From NCBI GenBank assembly GCA_016859345.1, contig CM029126.1, positions 5,650,501 through 5,714,500 of the forward strand: DNA of 64,000 nucleotides, in the 5' to 3' direction. How positions within the stretch are numbered: the first letter of the stretch is position 1; each line of letters opens with the position of its first letter. Below the pieces are notes generated by a model. That model was not told the DNA's origin and made no database searches. It saw nothing but the letters and a program-made list of their open reading frames with translations. Source of the DNA: Istiophorus platypterus. Its lineage: Eukaryota > Chordata > Actinopteri > Istiophoriformes > Istiophoridae. The position numbers and the translations under genes were made by a program. Positions 57,110 through 64,000 of the stretch are shown here, one piece after another.

Positions 57110-60100
57110 CCTTCCTTATTTCATTCACTAAGCCCCCCTCCCTAATTTGTTTTCCAGCAGTGTGTTTTCATCAAATACTTTCCAGGGGCTGCTGCTCCTT
57201 GTCAACACTCACAGAGATCCTATTCTTAGCTGTTAACATTTCGCTGTGAAATGTTGACTGTCTCTACTTCACATTTTTTCCCCTGCTGGCTTTTGACTTC
57301 ATCTCCGTCTCCAACAGCACGTTACAGTTCTCTTAGCCATCTCTTTTCTCCTCTTTCTTCTCTCCCTCCACCTTCATTCCAGGAAGATTAGAAACATAGC
57401 TGTACACAAGAACCTGTTTTATATTAAGCTAAAAGAAGAAGGTAGATGTGTTTTGGCAGCACTGTTATGTTTTTTCATAATCCTTCTTGTCTTTTTCCAT
57501 TAAAAGTTTTATTAGCTCTTCTGCGAGCTAAAAGCACTTACTGTTAATCCGAAACCAGGGAATGTGGCATTTCATTGTGTTTGGTGCTTTTTTTTTTTTT
57601 TTCTTTCCAAAAACCGATTCCGATTTCCGGGGCAGTGAAACCTATCCTTTGGCTCCGTGCATGCTCTGCAGTGTAAGTGTTGAGACAATTTGTGAGAACA
57701 AGTTCACTTTCAGGCACAAAGGAGTTGCTAGCGAATGTTACTGCGCTGAGTGAAAGGGCTCATGCTGCACCTGTGGACTTTCTCCCTTTCTCCGTTTCTC
57801 CCTCTCAAACACACACATGCATACGCTCTGCAAAATGATGGGTCATTTGTCAACACTGCATAAAAACAGAATTGTAGGTTTTCACGTCAATAAAAACACA
57901 GTGATGCTTTTATTGCATGGCAGGGTAACCTAGGTTGTGACAAGACAAATTTGTTAATTGCATGCTGCCTCAGACTAGGTGTACAGGCAAGCTGAGAAAA
58001 ATTACAGACTCAGAAATTTGTTACCCCAAGGTCTTTCCCATCCTGTCAGTAGTTAACTGGCAGTGCTCGGCTGCCACGGTGTTCTCATGTGACACTGGGA
58101 CACAGGACTGCAGAAACCGAGCCGGCCTGCAGGAGGGCAATCAGGTCAGGGCAGCTTCCACAGCCATAGGTAGATCATGTACCTTTTCAGTGCTGGGGGG
58201 GGGGGGTATATACTGTCCATTCACGCACAATGCCAAGAGGCCAGGACCCCCTTCAGAGCAACTTCACAATCCTCTCTTTACACCGTCTTATGTTACTGCT
58301 GGATTTAAAGGCTGTCAATCAGCTATATTCCCAGCTGATTGATGGACAAGCAACCAGACCATCGATGCATATTTGAATTTCAATCCGGATATCCAAATAG
58401 GTATTAAATTCTCCTTGTTTCTATAACTTTGAATTGATATTTTGCAGTGTGTCCTCCATGACTAGACAAAAAAGATATGAAACAAGAATTTTCAGGCATT
58501 TACATTTATATGCAATCAATATTTCATTAAACAGAGGGACTCAACAAAGACAAGTTGGACATATTTGCTGTATAAAGTGACAAGGTAATATAACTCGGGT
58601 GCCATTTAAAACTCTTCACTGTGGATGTTGTGGAGGTTGGTGGACTTATGGAAATTTTGTGCAGTGTCAGATTATAGGGAAGTCTTTAGACACCGAGGGC
58701 TTTTTTATTTTTAAATCTTTTATACAGAAAATATCTAGATAATAGATTTAACCCCGGGGGACCCATTTCCGGTCCTCACTCTTTGTCCCGGTGGAAGGTT
58801 GAAGACGGCACGAATTCTAGCTGAAAAACAAGGAACAAATGTGGGTTAAGAAAAAATAAAACAGAGGCTGAGAGTCTGTGGTTCAGATGTGTCTCTGCTG
58901 AGCTTTCTCAGGCCAATCCTTAAGGTCTCTCTCTCCTCGTGTTCAAGTCGGTGACCACAACATCAACAGCGGCAGCTGAAACATTAAAGTGGAAACTCAG
59001 ATTTAAACTGTGGGAACAGAATGCTATATATGTGCACACTTAACATAACAAACTAGACTTTTTCCCCATAGAAGCATACGATTAAACAAGTTCTTGAGCA
59101 CTTCATGAAGAACTCTCTCAGTATTTGAGCTGAAGGGATTTCTTCTGTTTGAATGTTTTTTACTATGTGAAATGGGGCTGATACTGTCAGACGGTTGGGC
59201 TCCAAATTGTTGTTGCATGTGAGACCCTGCTATTTAAATATAGATAGGAAATGCCAGTAAATAATGAGTTTCAGTGTGATAAAGCCATGCAATGCACCCT
59301 CTTCCTTGAGGCACAGCGTTTCTTTGTTAGTTTCTTCTCTCAGCTCTGTAGCCAGTCAACATGCTAACCCAGCTTTTTGTTATGGGAAGCTATCTGCACT
59401 GTTATGCTGTCAGGGGCTGATCAAACTGGCATTTCTGAGGCTGTGGATTTGAAGAAGTTGCTGAAAACACAGGAAATCTGAAATCAAACAGTCATGGTTT
59501 TGACAATTTTGTCTGCTGCACGATTGGCTCAACTGCTCAACTGTTGGGGGGGGGGGTTGTTTTTTGTCCTTAATAGCTGTAATCTTGCTAACATTTGGTC
59601 ACCGTCACATTAAAAGGTGTGTAGCAAAGAAATATACTAAAATGTCCCATGCATCAGTGGCATATGCACACTGGCTCACAGAAAGGAGACTGATAATGTA
59701 TTTAATCTAAATTATTATCATTATTTTCATGTAAAGATAGTGTGGCTTTCATCGATGTAAAAGTAGCTAACACTGTTAGCAGAGCACATTGGTATACACT
59801 ATATGGAGCTCTTTCGGCAGAACATCAAAGGTTTTATGCGATTAAGCGGCAGCTGTCTCATATACACCTTCACGGGTCCAGCTGACTCATGCTGGGATGA
59901 GGCAGCTGCTTGCACAAATTTCTTAAATCTCACCAAACAATCCAACAGCACCACAAGCCCCTGTTCGCTGTCTTCCTCTTCCTCTCTACTTCAGCTCTCA
60001 AATCTACAGGCTACAGGATTGTTTTGGCTCTGTCGCACCCTGGGGATACATCAAAATGAGGCACACAGGGCCACAGATTGTCCTTTGAGAGACAAGCTCT

Positions 60101-60761
60101 CAACAAGGGTTCACTCGCGTTCACAGTCCCGAGCATCTTAAATCTCTTTGGCTGGATCATATGCGGTCAGGTTTAATTGGTAAGTCCAGCCTAAGGATCT
60201 TATGCGTGGTTTTGGAGGTTAAAGGGTACAAGCATGATAATAGAGCACACCCAAAGATTTGAACTCCTCTTGTGCAATCAGCAAATTATGGTGTTGGAAG
60301 CAAAGGCCCATGTTTTTCGTTCCTTTCACAACATAAACAAATGTTTCATGTGCAAAAATGGCCTTTTCCTGTTTGTGCGTCAGTATCCCCCAAAACATTC
60401 ATTAGGCCGAGAGCAGTCTGCAGAGACTGGGCTCAGCCCGACAGCCCTACTGCCGTTTTCAATTTAAGGGCCGCGCTGGTGCCTTCCACATGTGCAGTAG
60501 AGGAATTTTGTGTTTCCCCTGTATGTTTTTTTCAGTCTTGAGGAACCGGCAGCCTTTCCCCTTCTTCTTCATGGTCTTTTGAATGAAATGAAAACATTTG
60601 CCTTGCCATGTGTCTGGCCAAACCATCCTCTTGTCATGGACAAAAAGGCCGTTTTCTCCACGTCTATCCAGTCCTGGACTGTGTTGCCATGGAAACCTGC
60701 AGTCTTGCTGGCAGAGGCTTTGTATTCCTGCAGGGTACCTATAAATGTGCTGTCTCACTGG

Positions 60762-60820
<59 letters not shown>

Positions 60821-63219
60821 GTTGAAATACCTTTCTGTTTTCGTTGACAGTGTTAATGCACATCTGTGCTTGTGTGTAAGATATTTTTCTGGGTGAAAAG
60901 GTTTGTTTTTGGAAGCTTTGTGCTGGAATTTCAGATGCTTTTTTTTCCTGCTTTCCTCCCAACTTAACTAAAGATGAGGACTCATCTCTCTCAATGGCAT
61001 CAGTGGATTACTTATATAAAGTCCTGCACACATACAATACATATTTCAGCATCTCAAGTATTATTAAAGCTGAAAAAATATTATATGCCTTAGATGGGGT
61101 TCTGTTTTCTCCAAAGACACTTTTGAAATTCTGGATGTACACAGATTTAAGGTTTCATCTCAAGTGACCATTACACAGTGGATCATGGCCTGGTCTAATT
61201 CAATTTTTTATTTCACTCATACATTTATGACTATTTACCAACAAACCCAATCGGTGTAACGCAACTCAGATCAGAGGCCCCCATTATGTGGCGCTTTCAT
61301 TGATCTTCTAGCTTCTCCCTGTCTTACTACCTTGGCCTGAAGACTTCGAAGAACAAGAATCAAATTTAGGACATACCTTTTCGTTTAAGGGTGTTTGTTA
61401 CACCCACTCCTTGAAGCCTACTTTCAGTGAACTTCCATTCCTGTTGTTTCTCTGTATATACACTTCCTGTGTGTACACTTCCTGTCATATATCCTCAACA
61501 GAATCCCAGTGCAGTTCTACACAGATAAGAGGTCGGAAACAGTCATAATCAGACCAGTTCAAAACTAAAACCCCTTGCATGACATACGTTACCCCTAAAT
61601 CCCATCCTGTAACCTCTGTAATACTTCTCCCCTTTGTCCTCACTAGGCGAGTGTGTTCTTCAGAGAGCTGTTATGGTGAGGAAGAAGCTGACTGCAAGGG
61701 AAGGAAGAGGTTGGCTCTCTGGGACGCTCTTCTGTACCCACTTCAGAGTGGCCTTCGTGCCTCAGGACAGCCCCAAACCTGACGTAAGTAAACACATATA
61801 CAGTAACAGTTTAATTGCTGCATGTGTTGTTATTGCTCGGGTAAAGAATGACATTGAGAAATATACTAAATTTATTTTACATGAAATATAAAAGGGATGA
61901 TGCGGGATCCAAATTTTGGATGTCTTTTCCTTAAATATGTCTTATAAATATTAGCTATATTTAAAAATTGAGAACTGAAGAATGTTGTGTATATATTCTG
62001 TAAATAATGTTCCTCATGCAGGACAATGCAGACCCAGTGCTTTTAGGAGATCACGATGTGGCTTTGGCGTCTATAGAGAAGGTTGTGGTTGGTAAGTAAA
62101 TTCCTATGCCCATGTTTTTACCCGTAACGAATAAAAAGCGTTTGAATTGATGCCATGACTCAAGATTTATTGACTAGTATCACTTATATATGACACTCCC
62201 TGTTTGGTTTCAGTCGGAGAGTTGTGTACAGTGTATGGTGCCTTTTGCTGTGATGCTACTAAACCTACAACTATAAGGGACAAGCCGAACATTGTACTGA
62301 TGTGCTTGACAGTGGATTGAATTTGGAGAAAGGCTGTATGACATCCAAATATGGTGTTATAACTCAAGTGACAGAAGCAGTTCCCTGAAGATCATTATTG
62401 AAATTGAATTATGTCAAATAAAACTATTAAATATCACCTCTTTAGATACTGCAGGATTTGGGCTTCCCAGTAAAGTTAATCTCAATTGAGCTGACATAGT
62501 ATGTCAGCTCAACTGTACTATGTAATTCTTTGGATCTTGACCCTTTTGCCTGTATGATTAAAAGCTTTCTCCCCTGTGCTGCAGTGGGCCCAAACAGGAC
62601 CAAGCTGGTGACCCCGAACTCCTCGCTGAAGTTCACCCCGGAGGAGCTGGTGCTTTACTGTAGGGACATGCGAGTCATCTGCTTCCTGTTCGACCGCCTC
62701 ACCCCTGACACACAGGTCATAGAGGTGTGTGTCTACCTCCTGATCATAACTAGGAATCTAGTGATCTCATTTTAAGCATGACACAAGCTCACATACAGAC
62801 CTAATGCATGCTCAGCCCAGAAATGATAATTAGCTAATTTATCCAAGGTTGATTGTTGTTTGTTTTTCAGCCTTTAAAATCAGCTTTTATATTTGTGTTG
62901 TATGTTACATTATGCAGTTTTTTTTTTCCCCTACTTTTTAATTGTGTGTATGTGTGTGTGTGTTTCTCTTGGCTTAGATTCAAGCCACTGGTCACTGTAA
63001 TACTTTACATTAGACATGTCAGAGTCTAAAGGACTCTGCCTAGAGAAGCTGATCTGGGCCATAGACCACTGAACCATGTTGAAAGCTGATGACCTTTGTC
63101 ATGTTGAGGGGCTCACTGTGGTTTCCCTCCTCAGATAACCTACACCATCGCCAAGACCTACCAGCCTCTCAAACCGGGGTCAGTTTTATCTTTCCAGAAC
63201 GCTGCCCTTGGGAGTGTAG
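47785..63219 (+). CDS. mtmr11: Myotubularin-related protein 11, 5' part (6 exons in window)
   Basis: Exons 47785-47841, 55252-55321, 61647-61783, 62022-62091, 62585-62724 and 63135-63219 join in phase to 186 residues; the gene runs off the window. MTMR10/11/12 are myotubularin-like proteins lacking the catalytic Cys and thought to act as inactive partners in phosphoinositide control; the phosphatase-like part is not in this window. What is seen: a short N terminus (MLTGSKTTFKVRQMLPDIK), then the family LPGE motif (residues 41-44), WLSGTLFCTHFRVAFVPQD, GDHDVALASIEKVV, SSLKFTPEELVLYCRDMRVI and CFLFD: the PH-GRAM region. Family choice rests on gapless alignment of the RLTPDTQVIEITYTI stretch with human MTMR11 as I recall it, and on otud7b next door, as at human 1q21. 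mtmr10, the neighbour of OTUD7A, is the main alternative. Confidence 0.85.
47850..47886. promoter_or_regulatory. GCTAAC/GTTAAG cluster after mtmr11 exon 1 donor
   Basis: CAACGTTAAGTTAAGCTAAC then CGCTAACTAGCC directly after the donor, like the cluster after otud7b exon 1. Confidence 0.4.
49598..49832. repeat. ATTAATCGATT-type interspersed repeat copy
   Basis: AGAGCTGCAAAAAATAATTA, then TTTATTGATTAATCAATAAG, then GAATGGTGAAAAATGTCC and CAACTGTCCAAATTCTAAAA. Same block order as 50793-51075. Confidence 0.6.
50793..51075. repeat. ATTAATCGATT-type interspersed repeat, most complete copy
   Basis: AAGGTTGCAGTTGATGATTA, TTCATTATAGATTAACCTGC, TTATTCGATTAGTTTT, CAGTATCCCAAGGTGACGTC, ACCTATGACAAAGAAAAGCA and TCTTCACATTTGAGAGGCC. 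The open frame 50870-51163 is the repeat itself. A widespread fish repeat in my experience; superfamily not assigned. Confidence 0.7.
53550..53588 (+). repeat. (AT)n microsatellite
   Basis: About nineteen AT units in mtmr11 intron 1. Confidence 0.95.
53832..53857 (+). repeat. T26 homopolymer
   Basis: Long T run, possibly the complement of a retroposed poly(A) tail. No element body recognised. Confidence 0.85.
55252..55321 (+). CDS. mtmr11: mtmr11 coding exon 2
   Basis: Acceptor TTCTTCTCACAG ends 55251, donor GTAAGA at 55322. In the frame continued from exon 1 it reads ERMLTQSGLNARSRDVLGLR then CLP, joining to GECV to give the family LPGE motif. Another frame is also open here but does not join correctly. 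Confidence 0.85.
57076..57107 (+). repeat. (AC)16 microsatellite
   Basis: Sixteen perfect AC units. Confidence 0.95.
60763..60817 (+). repeat. (TG)27 microsatellite
   Basis: Twenty-seven perfect TG units in mtmr11 intron 2. Confidence 0.95.
61647..61783 (+). CDS. mtmr11: mtmr11 coding exon 3 (start of PH-GRAM)
   Basis: Acceptor TCCTCACTAG ends 61646, donor GTAAGT at 61784. It encodes GECVLQRAVMVRKKL and WLSGTLFCTHFRVAFVPQD, ending SPKPD in phase 0. Confidence 0.9.
62022..62091 (+). CDS. mtmr11: mtmr11 coding exon 4
   Basis: Acceptor CCTCATGCAG ends 62021, donor GTAAGT at 62092. It encodes DNADPVLLGDHDVALASIEK then VVV. Matches the (G)EHDVPLTCIE-type segment of the family. Confidence 0.9.
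62092..62584 (+). other. mtmr11 intron 4
   Basis: 493 bases with a perfect hairpin (62486-62512) about 70 bases before the acceptor. Otherwise nothing recognised. Confidence 0.85.
62486..62512. other. Perfect 12-bp inverted repeat, 3-base loop
   Basis: TTGAGCTGACAT and ATGTCAGCTCAA are exact reverse complements around AGT. It would form a tight hairpin in DNA or RNA just upstream of the exon 5 acceptor. Confidence 0.85.
62585..62724 (+). CDS. mtmr11: mtmr11 coding exon 5
   Basis: Acceptor GTGCTGCAG ends 62584. It encodes VGPNRTKLVTPNSSLKFTPE and ELVLYCRDMRVICFLFD. Two in-frame donors exist: CAG|GTCATA (62716) and GAG|GTGTGT (62725). The second is chosen because it aligns without a gap to human MTMR11. 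Confidence 0.88.
62725..63134 (+). other. mtmr11 intron 5
   Basis: 410 bases with a short (TG)n run near 62944-62963. Nothing else recognised. Confidence 0.8.
63135..63219 (+). CDS. mtmr11: mtmr11 coding exon 6 (last in window)
   Basis: Acceptor CCCTCCTCAG ends 63134, donor GTGAGT at 63220. It encodes ITYTIAKTYQPLKPGSVLSF and QNAALGSV, ending in phase 1. The gene continues outside the window. Confidence 0.85.
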
Positions 63220-64000
63220 GTGAGTACATTAATGTATGCCTCCATTCCCTGCCTGCCACTGATACAATACATTTTCGGTCTGTCAGTCTTTGTATAATGT
63301 TGCAGATCCACACATTGATCCTGATAAATCAACCGATATCTTGTAGAATATATACAGTTTTACAATTTGGTCCTAATCCAAATATGATTTTGAAATGAAT
63401 TTTTATTTGGGAACTTTTTCCTTGTGTATGATTGAGAGTCTTTGACTGAAAGTATTTGTCATTCAATCTATCTTTTATTTTTTTTTCTTCTGTGCATATT
63501 TCCCTGTGATAGACATTGATAGAAATAACGGCTCAGTTGAAGTGAGAAGCAAATGCCCGCATGAATCAGACACACAGCATGAATGTGTTAGCAGTGTGCT
63601 TTACTTCCTCTGAAAGCTTTGAAACTTCTCTCCTGGTGGTTCTTCATCAAGTCTGTTCTCACTTTGGTTTTCACTCAGTCCAGCTCAGGAGACAGAATGT
63701 ACCCGGAACTGCGATCAAATGTTTGTTATTTGGCAATGACTTGGACTCTTTCATCTATTTTCGTTTCTGTTCATTTTTACCTTCTGCCATTCTTCTTCTG
63801 CTAACTTTCAAATCCGGAGATAAAATTAAACAGGAAACATCATGGATTCTGTGAAGAATATAATGACATATAAAGCTCATAATATCTTAGCTTGGCAAAA
63901 TTTAGACACATTCTGCTCCTTGATGACGCAGTGAAAAAAATACTGTCTTCGAAACCATGGCCAGATGTGAGGAAATATCTCTGTGGTTTGGGAGAGAGAG
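63220..64000 (+). other. mtmr11 intron 6, partial
   Basis: AT-rich to the window end. No further exon or repeat recognised. Confidence 0.75.

Larger units (their letters stand above)
55322..61646 (+). other. mtmr11 intron 2 (about 6.3 kb)
   Basis: Contains (AC)16 at 57076-57107, (TG)27 at 60763-60817, a T run near 57590 and G runs near 58195-58205 and 59545-59555. No gene or transposon body recognised. Confidence 0.8.

Noticed and set aside
47785..63219. Calling the third gene mtmr10 or mtmr12
   Set aside because: The TQVIEITYTI segment aligns without a gap to MTMR11, and otud7b, not otud7a, is the neighbour. It remains possible at low probability.
1..64000. tRNA, rRNA, snRNA or other structured RNA genes
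   Set aside because: I scanned for tRNA A/B boxes and obvious cloverleaf or box C/D patterns and saw none I could defend. A covariance-model search would be decisive.
1..64000. A new defence, mobile or biosynthetic system
   Set aside because: All convincing coding sequence belongs to three ordinary vertebrate genes. The remainder is introns, UTRs and decayed repeats.

Overview
This window is nuclear chromosomal DNA of a vertebrate, most likely a percomorph-type teleost fish. The genes have GT-AG introns with ordinary vertebrate exon phases. The proteins are clearly vertebrate: the rbm8a end keeps the fish-like VDWGFVRGPP stretch. The background is AT-rich with many microsatellites and decayed DNA transposons of fish type. 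I see no bacterial, phage or CRISPR-like content.

Three genes lie head to tail on the + strand. (1) Bases 36-3556 hold the last four coding exons of rbm8a (Y14, an exon-junction-complex RNA-binding protein), followed by a short 3' UTR ending near 4012-4030. The 5' part lies outside the window. (2) About 0.4 kb further on is a GC-rich promoter with three CCAAT/ATTGG boxes and a GC box. It drives otud7b (Cezanne, a Lys11-specific OTU deubiquitinase). A noncoding exon 1 ends at 4625, a 22-kb first intron follows, and eleven coding exons run from 26780 to 40289. They encode about 923 residues with an intact UBA-like N terminus, OTU catalytic Cys/His and C-terminal A20 zinc finger. A 3' UTR of about 4.1 kb ends near 44390. 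(3) After about 2.5 kb of intergenic DNA, a CpG-rich promoter precedes mtmr11 (an inactive myotubularin-related phosphatase). Six coding exons (47785-63219), covering the PH-GRAM region, are inside the window. The phosphatase-like part lies beyond its end.

Introns and spacers hold the remaining structure: a BED-finger fragment of a hAT transposase (about 7100-7346), a dispersed repeat in three copies with one inverted (about 13950-14745, 16840-17656, 20724-21286), a common teleost ATTAATCGATT-type repeat in several copies, two palindromic inverted-repeat elements in otud7b introns 4 and 6, a dead Tc1-like transposase fragment in intron 10, and a degenerate ~23-bp minisatellite upstream of mtmr11. 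Regulatory-looking details include a minimal uORF overlapping the otud7b start codon, tandem splice acceptors, a perfect hairpin in the rbm8a 3' UTR, a G-quadruplex candidate and a T-rich/A-rich leader at mtmr11. Fish-type GCTAAC/GTTAGC clusters sit just after both first-exon donors.

The genes do not form a pathway: they are an EJC subunit, a deubiquitinase and a lipid-phosphatase homologue. otud7b-mtmr11 is the arrangement known from human 1q21; rbm8a is in the same broad human region but, as I recall, not adjacent. I did not find a convincing new biological system. The unusual signals are repeat structure and post-transcriptional features.
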